From positions 1,486,001 to 1,550,000 of the forward strand of contig JAJEKV010000039.1 in assembly GCA_021234155.1 (NCBI GenBank): DNA of 64,000 bases, given 5' to 3'. The stretch's first letter is position 1; the number at the start of each line of letters is the position of its first letter. Positions 9,821 to 21,600 of the stretch are shown piece by piece. The position numbers and the translations under genes are program-made. The notes beneath the pieces were generated by a model that did not search any database, had not been told where the DNA came from, and saw nothing but the letters and a program-made list of their open reading frames with translations. The stretch is from Isoetes taiwanensis (taxonomy: Eukaryota > Streptophyta > Lycopodiopsida > Isoetales > Isoetaceae).

Positions 9821-12125
9821 GAACATGATATACTATGGTTACAACCAGGAAGAATAGTTTCAACAATTTTATTCCACTTAAGTACTCACCTCCAAAGCGA
9901 CCTCGAGCAAAGCAACAAGTTGCACCTGAATCACAAAAAACTGAGAGGCAATGGAAGAAGAATCAGAGTTAGATAAGAACATTGTTGATAAGAATGATGA
10001 CCCAAATATCAAATCTACGGTTGACATGACAGCAATTGATCGGGAATTTGAGGAGGTGTTTACAAATGAAATGGTAGCAGACATCTTAGATAGATGTCGT
10101 ATCAAGAGAAAAACAGATGCACCTAGAATACCTCTATGCAGAATATTACGAAATGAGGCTGATATTGATATAAAAACATCCAGATTATCTATAGAGAAGT
10201 TATTGGATATGGTGAAGGCAAAAGTGCCTAATCATATAAGAGATCGTTGGATGCATTGGATGTCAGCAGGCACTGCAATTCATAGCACATGGTGAGGATT
10301 TAGAAAGCTAGTTTCGTGCTTTTAAATTGGCAAACAGAACAAATATGTTCAAAGCATATCATAAACACATGCCTGAAACTGTGGGCTCTTCTGAATGTTA
10401 TGAGATGGATAAAAGTTCGAGAAGAGTGTGCTACAGGTATATATGTCTAACTTTTATTTTCATTATCCGCATAATATCATATGAAGAACATTTGTATTTT
10501 CCCTTTCTTTTCACATTATCTGAACAACATTTGTGGCATTTTACATGTGACTAACTTCGTGTGTTATTCAGATATTACAAGCATCTTCATAATGGCAAGC
10601 ATCTTGACAAACTTCCAAATGAGTTGAAGAGTTGGAAGACCTTGGATGAGAATGGGATGTACTCAAAAAAGGAGATCATGAGGCTTGTCTGATTATGAAA
10701 TTCAAAATTGTCCCTGGTGGATTGATTTTATTGTTGGAGAATACCCACTTGAAGAAGAAGCGGAATACAAAGTTAACTCAAAGGCCTTGCATCCAAAGAG
10801 GTCGCACGAATCTATTGGAAAGGTTAGTCATGAACTGGGAAGTCGTAGTAGTGATGGTAAAACTACTAAGAAGAAAAAGGTAAAGCAAGATATGCTGGAA
10901 ACAAGTTTAGAAGTGGATGTATTTGATGATTTAAATGAGGAAGACTTATCCATGCCCTTTGACATTTCATCTATTACTTCACATGTGGATGTTCAGATTG
11001 TTTGTGATGATGTTCTACGTGCTTACGAGCAATATACTAAGAAGCTAGATTGTCCTTGCTTTAACGAAGTCAGGGAGTTTGCAAAAGTTCATTCCAGGGT
11101 TACAAGAGATTGGGGCTATGATTTAGTTATCATTGACTTTCCCACACATGACTTGCAAAGCAACGATCACTTGGAGGTTCCAGAGTGGAACAAATGCACC
11201 CACAACTTGGTGCAAACTGCATTCTCCTTTAGAACCCTATGTTTAGATGATGATGGTTGGATAGTATCTATTTGTTCACCAGAGCAACTGAAGATAATAG
11301 AGAAAGAGGCAAGGTTGAAATGCCTAGAAGCTACAAGGATTTATTTTCTGCAACAAGATGGGGCTTTTGGCTACACAAAGGATAGATTGGGGGTGTTTGA
11401 GAATAATATGCTTATTGTTAACTTGTGGTCAAGAAAGGGAACAAAACCATCTCTTCAAGCAAGTCGCATTTCTAAAAGTAAGCTTGATTATTGAATATTT
11501 TTATTTCATATAATCAATGTTAAAGCTATATGGTAACAATCTTATGAATCTTTTCAGGTGATAGTTTTTCATGTGCCAAAGCTTCATTGAAACATTTCTT
11601 TACACCTGGAAGTAGGCTTCTTGCGAGTCAATCAACACCAGGTAGAATGTTCATTGAGAAATCAATTGACTTCATGAAATTCATCATCGAGAACATGAGT
11701 CCCAAAGAAGGTTTGATATTAGATGTATTTAGTGGAACAGGTTCTACATTAGTTGCATCTGCGCCATTGTTATGGGATTGACAATGATAAGGCACTTGTT
11801 GAGCATGTGAGATTTGCTCGTTTATCAAAACTTTAAAAAGTGTCTCATACGACAATTGAGAAGCACAACATATTTTTGGAGGAAGAATCTGAGGACGAAA
11901 CGCCTCAAGAAGATGAGGAACCTGCTTAGTAAGTGTATATGAAAGTGGGTTTCTTCTTTTTGTTGTAATAATGGTTAACTATGGTTATTAGCTAATAATT
12001 ATAGTGTTCTTCCTATCTATGCAGAATCTATGGCTCGCTTTTTAGTTGGATCAAAAACTCAGAAAGTAAAAGATAAAAGGCGCAGACGATGTTTCCTTGT
12101 AGATGATGAATGTGAGCAGGGTTGA
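9821..12125 (+). pseudogene. DNA N4/N6-methyltransferase-like gene, frameshifted
   Basis: Four exon-like blocks have good splice borders: 9821-10436, 10572-11477, 11558-11928 and 12025-12125. An acceptor (TTTGTCACAG) precedes the first and ATG lies at 9835. The first block has a basic SPPKRPRAK motif. The third has LILDVFSGTGST (about 11719-11748), the FxGxG cofactor motif, followed in a shifted frame by HCYGIDND. Upstream, YDLVIIDFPTH (about 11120-11152) stands where DPPY/DPPW-type catalytic motif IV is expected. The order IV then I is that of permuted beta-class N4-cytosine or N6-adenine DNA methyltransferases. Breaks: a frame change near 9950, a frameshift near 10291 and TAG near 10311, a frame change near 10684, one near 11762, and later stops. 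Catalytic activity from this copy is unlikely. The family assignment is by motif only. Confidence 0.6.
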
Positions 12126-12129
12126 GATG

Positions 12130-13320
12130 TTTTCATCATAATATGTATAAGACAAGAGCTTTGAGTTTTACTTTTTCTCCTTGTATGCTTAAGGGCTTTC
12201 TTTACTTCAAGATTTAACTCTAAGTATGTCTTTTTTAGTTAAAATCAGAAGCTCTAAAATCCTTTTTGCAAATTCAAATACGATCTATAACATTAACATT
12301 TTTTGTGATATTAATAGGTCTTGTTGAAATGGTAATTAGTTGTGATATGAATAGTTCTTGTGAAATGGTAATTAATTACAATGTGTTGCTAATTGATGAC
12401 ATAAATATAACGTCCCGAAGCCACTCTCATTCATATGGGTGCATTTAAATGCACATTTTAAAACATACACAAAAAAACCCCCTAAACCATCCTAAAGAAA
12501 ACCCTCTAAAAATTTGCACTCGTTCTATCGCCTATGCTTATGGTAATGACCAGAGCATCTGTAGCCGACCAAGCCAAGCCGAGACAAATTTTGCTGCCAT
12601 GTAGCAAAGGTAACAAACAGTGAAATCGGTATTAGTAGTCTATAAACCTTCATTTGGAACAAGATTTTTACCTGTTTTGACCATTTCAATCTCATTTCCA
12701 TCTGTCTCCTTTTGAAGTAGCCACCATTGTGGCAGGATTAGTAGCAGTCAGGCCGCAACTACATGCCATATGGCGCCCTAAATCGATTTCTATATGGCGC
12801 CTAGATCGATTTTTGTATCTATAAATCAATTTCTATCACAGACCATGAAAATCTTCCAAAGTTATCCGCTTTTATTTTGTATTTCTTACTTTTGTTGCCA
12901 CTATTACAGCCCCTACCATTAAATATTGTATTTTCGGACATAGAAAGTGCTTATACTCAAAGAGGTACCTCCAGATAGCTTTGCCATATCCCCATTCTAT
13001 TCCTCAATCTATGCCGTGCAAGCAGGCAATTATGCCCTGCTTCTGATGCCGAAATGTTAAGTTACGCAATTTTCCTCTTTTCCTCGGTTTTCAAAGCATT
13101 TGTAGACTGTATTAAGAACACCGAAATTTTAGATTATCCAGCTCATATTCTAGACTGTCAAGTCAAAATTGTAGTTGATCTGCCTGAAATTTACAAGACC
13201 CACATCAAACTTATATACTTTTGATCATGCAGTTGGATTGTAGGGCTGCCACATTAGGATTTTAGATGATCTACATGTGGGTTGATGTATATACGTTTTA
13301 TGGAAAAATTTACTACCAGG
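12130..13320. other. no supported gene
   Basis: AT-rich DNA downstream of the methyltransferase-like remnant. A short duplicated motif, TGGCGCC followed by ATCGATTTCTAT, appears twice near 12770-12815. Nothing else is recognisable. Confidence 0.4.
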
Positions 13321-13326
13321 TTCTTG

Positions 13327-13560
13327 AATTGATAAGATAAGATAATCATTTTAACGTCCACGGAAGCCCATCCGGGCTTATGGGACCAAGTACATGGGGG
13401 ACCGAAGTCCTGGACCGAAGTCCAAACAAGAACATGGGCCAAAGCCCTTAAGCAAAAGCACAACGTGAGCAAAAGCACAATCACCATGGCCCGGATTAAA
13501 AACCACCTGGGAAAAAACCGTTACCAGGATGATTATGGCTGCTCACAAATCCAAAAATCC
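13327..13560 (-). mobile_element. LINE 3' fragment with (TTATC)n tail
   Basis: On the minus strand it contains the shared LINE 3' domain (AATCATCCTGG stem strand, ACGGTTTTTTCCC, GGTTTTTAATCCGGG, CCATGGTGATT stem strand), then a hairpin AAGCCC-GGAT-GGGCTT, CCGTGGACG and a TTATC-repeat tail at 13327-13343. It lacks RT coding sequence. The upstream limit is uncertain. Confidence 0.6.
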
Positions 13561-13859
13561 ATGCTGTTGCAAAAAGCAACAAGCATACCTCCAAAAAACA
13601 AACCTTCACCAAACGCCCCCAAACCGTAACCTCTTCACAGCTGATTCTAAGTACTGGCGCGGACGCATGCATGCGCTAAATCTCCATCTTCACGCTGATC
13701 CACATGCATCTACATGCCCCGCCACATGCATCCATAAGGCTGAAGCTGAATCTGAATCGCATGCAATAGATCCGAGCGCCAAAACACCCGAGCTCAGGGA
13801 AGGCGGCGCCCAAGGAAAATCAGGGAAGTCGCTCAGAGGAGGTGCCTCCTCAAGCTCTC

Positions 13860-14035
13860 AAGCATGCTCTCAGGCGCTCATGCGCTCAGGCATGCTCAGG
13901 TACAACGCCACCCTTCACTGCACCTCCTAGGCGCCCAGGCCGGCGCTCCGGCAGGCGCCAACAACGCCACCCTTCACTGCGCCGCCCAGGCGCCCAGGCA
14001 GGCGCTCAGGCAGGCGCCTAAGAGAGCCATAGATT
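13860..14035. repeat. GC-rich short tandem repeats
   Basis: CAGGCGCCCAGGC-like units alternate with a repeated CAACGCCACCCTTCACTGC at about 13902 and 13965. The surrounding open frame (13529-13930) has no recognisable domain. Confidence 0.6.
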
Positions 14036-15373
14036 GGTGGTTCAAATTTTTTTTCTTGTGAAGCTTAAGCATACAGAATTGAGAGCCCTTTTGCCGGCTT
14101 TAAAAATTATAGCTTGGAAGTGAATCGGGAGCCTTAGAAATATGTTGTTTCAGCTACATGTATTAAGAGGACGACAAAAAAAGACTGTCTTTTTATATAT
14201 GGAACTTCTTATTTGCTACTACCATACTGGAAGCTAGGCTGGATTTCAAGCAGTGGTGTCAATTGCAACAATTAGTTATCTATAATATATCTTCCATATT
14301 CTTTCATATTGTATTTGGTCGCAATAATTTTCACTATGGCCCTGTTATTCTCGCTATCTTTAGTATATCCATTGGTTGGGTAGGTTGGATCCGCGGCATT
14401 CTAGACTAGTTGTTATCCCTTTGATATAATCACAACTCCATATAGAATGGTGCCAAATGTGACAAATTAATTGATCATTGCGAGACCATTTTCTTGCGTA
14501 TTTAGACATCAAAACAAAAGTTCGTTATTTCTCTAGGCGAAGTACTATCACCAGGCATGTATGCAGGATAAAGCCTAGCTTTTGGAGTTTTGTCCATGGT
14601 TTGAAAGAACAATGTCCTCAAGCATAATTACGAGTGCTAGGATACCAAGCTACATTCGCGAGTGCAAACTTCATAGATAAATTTTGCAACAAGAACAAAG
14701 TAGCACTTGAGACTTTTGAAAATTGTTTATTACTTGAATAATTTGAGGAATTTAAGCCCATGCAAGCGGAGAAAGAATTGAACTACAAGCTCAACAGGGC
14801 CTTCATTTGGACATCTAAATCATCTCCAGGGTAAAGTGCAGAGCCAGAATACATCCTTATAGTGCAAACATTACTTAGTTTGATCTCAAAAAATGCGATT
14901 TCAAAGAAAAATTTGAACTTATTCACCTTGGTAGAATAGCATGGATGTTGCAGGTCAAGCCATTTGTTATGGGCAACAGTCCCACATGTTATTGAATTAT
15001 TTATCATATGATCCGAATAAAATTTTGAGTGTATACAAAAAGTTTGGAAAAAGAAACGTTTGCAGCTGCGATAAGTTTCTTGTATTATTTAATTAAAAAA
15101 CCTATTCGTTCTTTCAAGAAGGGAAAAAAAAACATTTTGATATTTGTTGGTCTACATTTTGATATTGTTGCTATTTGTTCCGTCGCTGCTCCGTATTTCG
15201 CAACAAGTTAATTTGGGCCATCCATGTGACATAGATCGACGGCTAAATGCAACCTGCCTACCCTTCATGTTGGGCGAATGCCCTCGAGGGCTTTTTTGGG
15301 CCTGTCAAATGGCTCACCCTTCTGCTGGGCAAATGGCTCGGAGGGCTGTTTTTTGGGCCTGTCAAACAGTGTT
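14036..15373. other. no supported gene; small duplication at the end
   Basis: No coding or RNA gene is recognised. Near 15265-15372 a segment containing GGGCTTTTTTGGGCCTGTCAA is repeated with changes just before the LINE tail. Confidence 0.4.
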
Positions 15374-17805
15374 GGAAGGAAGGAAGGAAGGATGGTATTT
15401 TTATCGTCCACGGAGACCAATCGGTCTATGGGACCCCATACAAAAGCGCAACAAGCGGATTACTACCCGGATTAAAAAACCCCCGCCCCGAAGGGTTTTC
15501 GAGGGAAAAACCGTGGCAGCAATCAGCCTGTTGACAAACTGTTCCAATATACGAAATGCAAAAACACACAAATATATATACTCATGTACCATACCTATAG
15601 TGCCTGATCAGCGAGCAATCAGGCGGGGGCAAAGGTGGGCTCGCAGATCCAAGACCTACCTCGAATGTATGCGACCCTAGGGCACGATCTTGTGGTGTAT
15701 TCATCGGCAAATGTAGGGGCAAGTCCTACCGTACTAAGGAAACATATCTGGCCCGGATCTGACTGAATCCTGGGCAACTCTGGAAAGTGTGAGACTCATC
15801 CTCAATGGCACCCGTTTGACAGCACTGACAGAGCTTGTCCTAGCGCGGCTCCCCAATCCACCTGCCCTTCTCGATGCGGAGATAGTGGGCACCAATGCGA
15901 ATGGAGGCAATGAGTCCGCTTTTTTGACATTTTTGGAAACGCAGTAGAGCTGCGGGGCCCCGCCAACGCGGGTTGATGTGCTCCTTGTAATGGGCCGTTT
16001 TGACTGCTCTAGAGCCAGGGGTCCCGAGCTTGCCAAGGAAGCAAGCATCCGGGTATTCCGCAGGATGTCATGATCACCCTCTGTGTCTATCCTTGACGCG
16101 ATGCATTGCTCTCCTCGACGTTCCATCGGGCGAACCATCGATCTCTCTTACCCCTCCAACAAAGCCCCGAGCCGCTACGGGCCCATTGCCATAGCGTAAG
16201 CGGGTGCGGAGCCGAGCATCACCCATATTAACCACTTTTACGAAAATAGGCGATGTGTCTATCAAGGATTTGAAAGTTTCACCCCAAGTGCCGTGCAAAA
16301 AATGCCTTACACTTTTGCTCCAAGTCATTCCAGTCGCCAAAGAGGCGAGGCCCCAAACCTCGACCCGTCTGAAGGGACAGTTTTCGACCAAACAGAGTCG
16401 ACCGATGGCCCCAATCATAGAGCTCGCACGGTGGATCTGTTGTTACGCATGGCATAAAGCGCTTTCCGGCCTATTGTCACCGCAGAAGCGGATGGGCGTC
16501 TCCCAACAGGCGAGGAGGGGAACTCCACCCTAGGTACTTGTAGGTGGGCTGACCTCCACAGCCGCCCTCGATATGTGAGTGCGGAGGCGTGGGGTGGCAT
16601 GAAGAGGATATGAGAACCACCCCGGTCTTGGCCGATTCACGCGCATGTCTATAGCCCGCGTATCGTGTTCAGGGCATCCGGATGAGGCGCGATAGCGGGG
16701 TGTGGGCAGGAAGGTCAACATCGTCCGCATAAATGAGCGGGCAGATGACCGGTGCAAAAGTCGTATGCCATCCCCCTCCCCACATGCTCAGAAACCGGGG
16801 CTCTAACCGACAATGTAGAGGCCAAAAAGTGTTGGTGAGAGGGGACCCTGGGACCGATACTACCGGTGAATGCTTGGCCCGTCCGTGCATCCACGCCAAA
16901 ACAACTCTCATACGGCATACCAGATATGGCATTCGCGCGAGGCGGCCGGCAGTGATTGTTTGAGCCTAGCCCACGCTTTTCGCGGGGGACCGTGATCGAA
17001 AAAGTTCCTTCGCAAAGTCCACAAAGCAAACAATACAAGTCCCTCCCGATGGTTTTTTTGTCTTCAATCAATGCCCGCGGTGTAAAGATATGGTCAATCG
17101 TTGGATCGCGGGGTCTAAAGCACGCTTGTGTGAGGGCTCGACATCTGGCCGCCTCCGCCTAGTGGGTCAAGCGGCCGCCGAGAATGCCGACCAACGGTTT
17201 GGCAAATCTTGAATCGACCATGATCGTCCGATAATTGGCCTGGACGGTGTGTGGGCGCCCACCTTGTGAATGGGGACAACCCCTTGTTGTGGTCCATTTA
17301 ATGGGAAACCTTCCCTGCAATGCTCTCGTTAAAAAGGGTAGTGAGGATCGGCACCACACGGGCCGCCGCCCATTTGAGTAACTCGGCCGCATACCGCCGA
17401 GGTGTTGCCTTCCCATTAGCCCGCTGTTGAAGGCCCTCCACAACATCCTCCTCCGTGAGAACCAATGGGGGGCCATCCTGTGGGGGTATGGGCGTACGCG
17501 TCCCTGGTGGGTCATAGAGGCTGCTGCCAAATCACGCTCCCACCGCCGGGTGTGATGTCCCCCAGTAGGGTCGGGCTGGCCTTGGGGCGGCCTGAAGCAC
17601 GCTAGCAAAAGGTTCGAGGATGAGTGTCCGGCCGGTAGAACACCTCCCCCTGGTGCCTAGCAAAGTACCGCACCTTTGTCTCCTCTGGATGGGGCTGACA
17701 TCTTTGTGGTGGTGGCCCGCAGCGGGCACGGATCCGAATGTGACTTGAGCCGGCGCTTGCGTTGGGCAAAGTACGCGGAACACTATAAATCAACCGATTG
17801 AAATT
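15374..17805 (-). mobile_element. 5'-truncated LINE, (CCTT)n tail, broken RT
   Basis: Minus-strand non-LTR retrotransposon. Its 3' end at 15374-15392 is a CCTT microsatellite rather than poly(A), preceded by hairpin AGACC-GATT-GGTCT and the shared 3' structural domain. Coding remnants in shifting frames align segment by segment with the longer copy at 41.7-45.9 kb and include reverse-transcriptase pieces (PANYRTIMV in the longer copy, KICQTVG here) and downstream thumb/C-terminal sequence. Homology with the longer copy fades near 17805, taken as the 5' truncation point. Frames break many times and no functional protein is possible as given. Clade not determined. Confidence 0.75.
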
Positions 17806-18614
17806 GCAAATTTTTTGGTTAGGTTAGGTATCATAGGAATTTTTCTGGCAAGTTTTCTTGTGGTCTTCTATTAGACAATAGAAAGTTCCACTCTAAACAT
17901 AAGATATCCGGACTGATCAAAGTAACCTCTGAAAATTTTTGAGCGTGTCCAATGGCTCTCCGCTAACGGCATTAAGCCCAGATGGTAACTTCTACTAAAA
18001 TAGCGATCGCATATCCTAGCAATAGCAACCTTTGACCCAAAGCTCACCAGGTTAATTCATATGCCATCACACAAGAATTTTGCGGTGGCTCTACCAGCCA
18101 TAAATTAGAGCAACAACGTAAATACGATTTTGACAAAAGCTTTCAGGATTTTCAAAACTGCACAGTTCTCTTTCTGGCCATTTCCTCTTTAAGATCTGAT
18201 GTCGTACCAAGAAAGAAAGTCCTACAGAAAGAAGAGTTGAATATTCCAGAAATATCTACTAAAATTTAACCACAACCATTAGATCCTATAGATATTCCAT
18301 AAAGAAATCTCAGGATTCTGAGGTTCTCACTGGACTTCCCTCCCTTTAGAATGCGTAGGATATTAGAATTTAATTTAATTGTAAAAGCAGTTCTTTCATA
18401 ATGAAGCGAATACTGTACATCTAGTTACTTCCTAACAATCTCCAATCACTTGCTAACTACTAAACGAGCCTAAATACACCCCTCATAGACATCTTACATA
18501 CAATGATAAGGTAAGAAGATCCTAACAAGACCTACCAGATCGATGTTATAGAAACAGTGACAGTGACAATTGTATTTAAAGATAACAAATTTGACAAATT
18601 TATAAATGAGAAAT
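17806..18614. other. spacer and probable ALDH7B 3' flank
   Basis: AT-rich DNA between the LINE border and the ALDH7B stop codon. It should include the ALDH7B 3' UTR; I could not place the polyadenylation site. Confidence 0.4.
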
Positions 18615-21600
18615 TCATGTAGCTCTAGCGGTAGGGGGTCCGCCAAAGTTGATACCTTGGGCTAGTGGTAAATCTTTCCCGTAGTTAATTGTGCTGTAAA
18701 AGCCATCATATGAAGTTAGACTTTCAGAAAACCATCATTTTTCTAAAAACATTGTAGATTCATTCAAGGTGCAGTTAACAGTCATGCATGCCAAACTCAT
18801 ACGTGGGCAAACTAAAGCATAGCTATGAGATTCTCATGTAATTCAGCATTCTTCCATAACATATTCAGTCTTTTCTCGAACTTTACCCATTTTATGTTGA
18901 TTATGTTAATCCCAAAAACAAAAAGCTCCCCTAATAAAAGTGTGCCAAATGTACAAACAACATCCCTCAATTTCACCAGTATTTAGCATTGACAGAATCT
19001 AGACTCTACTTTTTTAAAGGATGAGTGCAAGACAATACCATGTTGCACGATGCATATATTGCTTCCATGAGTCACTTCCTGCTTCTCGGCCTCCACCAGT
19101 TGCTTTCTCTCCACCAAATGCACCTCCGATTTCTGCCCCACTTGTTGGAATATTTACATTGACAATGCCACAATCACTTCCACATGGCCTGAAAGCAATA
19201 ATTGCACTCCATCAAGGAATTTCTTTTCCAATCTCCTGTTAACTTTTTCAAATAATTACCCAATCCATTTGAAAATGGTTTCATGACTGCGTGTGAATAT
19301 TGAACTGCTAAGTCCTTGAGGAACAGAGTTATTCAGCTGGATGGCTTCTTCTAGTGTCTGTAATCACCAACACAATAAAAATGTCTAATTTGGCTATTTA
19401 AACTAGATAAGTAATACTTCCTTTTTGGTAATTCCATGTTGCATATTACCTCAAATGCAGAAACATAAAGAACGGGGCCAAACAGCTCTTGAGAAACAAC
19501 TGGAGCGTTGTGGGATATCTCAATGACAGTTTCACGATCAATGGAAGATCCGCCTATCAGGATTCGACCACCCTAAAAACCGATATAAGTCAGAGTAGAA
19601 AAGACAAACGACCTAGAGAGCCTTCACATCCATTTCTATTAACATAGCAAATCAAACATTCTACTTGAACACAGGCATTGGGTTTTGCTCCAGCATTGTT
19701 GATACATGATAAACAACAATGCCGTTATTTTTTAACCTTGTAATCTACATCAACCAAAGGGAACAGGGCATGCCTGTGACTTGATAATTTCTATCCCTTC
19801 CTGAAACCGAATCTTTGACTCTGGAGCATGAAGAGGTCCAAGCAACGTCCCTTCAACAACTGGATCTCCTACCTTAACCTGACTGTAAGCGTGGACAAGC
19901 TTCGCTAAAAACATATCATATATGTTCTTGTGAATTAGCTGCAAAACAATCAATTGTCAGTAATAGAGAGGAAATGTCGCAACTATGGGGGCGATCAATT
20001 TTTTAAATTTCATATTTTACTGATCGGCTTGCCTGATAAATTTGTACATTAAAATCATATTATCATGTGATAAAGCAGTAAGAATTAAAATTTATAATGG
20101 AATGTAAGGCTCTCTGTCCTAGAAATAGAAGAGGACGCTTTAAAGAAACGATGTTAGAACTTGTAAATAAGCATTCCACAGCAATTCTGGACTCAATGCT
20201 GCCATTGTTTCTAGGATTACTAAAAAACTGCATATATATTGGACGCATTTCTTTGATGTGACTTCAACTAAAGAAAAAGATGACCACATTCTTGACCTCA
20301 TCCATCCATTGTAACAGGTGCAACACAAGGTGCCAATGATGGGAGCAAGTGTTAAGACCTGGAAAATATCTCTTCTATAATATTCGATCCTCTTGTGCGC
20401 ATGCGTACACATCAGTCTGCAAGAAATCTTGATTGTGCCAACTTAAAGGACAAGCATCATATACCACCCACCATCCTTGCTTTCTTCAGAATATTTTATG
20501 GTGATCTTTCTTTTGGCAAGGATTTACCCTGATAAATGCTTTCCCTTATACTTTTGGCAACGGGATTTTTACGCCCGATAAATGCTTTCCTTTATGCATT
20601 GGCAAGAATTTAACCCTGATAACTGCTTCCCCTTACAGTTGTACATGTACATCCATGAGAAAGCATTTCGAACTGAATCCAATGACCATCCACCTTTAGA
20701 GATACCAAAGTTGACATCCATAATTGGTCACATAGACAATGCTCAAACGAATGGAGATGGTGCTGTAAAGCACTTGCATAATGTGTAGGCTATTTTGAAG
20801 AAAGAAAGAAATAGTTATTAGTGTCTACTTTAGGCGTGGAGGATCTACATTCTAGAGAGGAGACATGTTTGAATCCTTTCTAAATACCCATATAAAGCTG
20901 CCAGTTTTACCAGCATGTCAAATAGAATAAGCTTTATGAGCATTTTTGCTCTTACCGAGCAATAAAGGCATATTCTTTATCAATCTTGGCTGGCAGGCAT
21001 TCTCCAATCTAAAGGAGGACCTAAAATATCCACTCCCAGACATGTATATCCAGATACAAGAAAGGGAGCACCTGAAAACTTTGCGCATCTTATAAGGAAT
21101 TAGACTGCGTGGTGTCTGCTCAGAGTTGTAACATATGTTGGCATCTATGTATGATGTGCTTACTTCCATTCATAATACAGTTGGTTTTTACTGCTCAAAC
21201 TGCTTGTCACCTGTATTTCTATGTTGATTTTTGTTAAAGATCATCAAGCCAGCTCCTGATACAGACTGGTTCATACAAGGTTTCCTGCTTGCTTTGTGAC
21301 ATACTAAGAAATGGATCACCCTACATCTTGCAGATGTTTGTGTGTAAGAGCACAGGGATAAAGTACTTTCAGATCTAGCTAATGTTGACACTTCTTTATC
21401 ACAAAGGAAGAATAGCACTTGAAGGCCTGTGATATAGTCCATGGCCTGTGATATAGTCCATTAAAGTGTATGATTGTGATCATTTAAAAGTTTTGCAGTC
21501 CTAGTGAATTTTGTGGGAAGATATAACACTAGTTACTAAACTTTCCATAAAAACATTAGTTATTCGGTATATTTTGAATGCTTATCCAACGCAAACCTTT

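Noticed and set aside
9821-9972. A single intact frame from the ATG at 9835
   Set aside because: That frame ends at a TAG near 9970 while the protein-like sequence continues in another frame from about 9951.
15374-17805. Bacterial contamination, because the DNA is GC-rich with many overlapping frames
   Set aside because: It aligns with the LINE at 41.7-45.9 kb and shares that element's 3' end; it lies within plant DNA.
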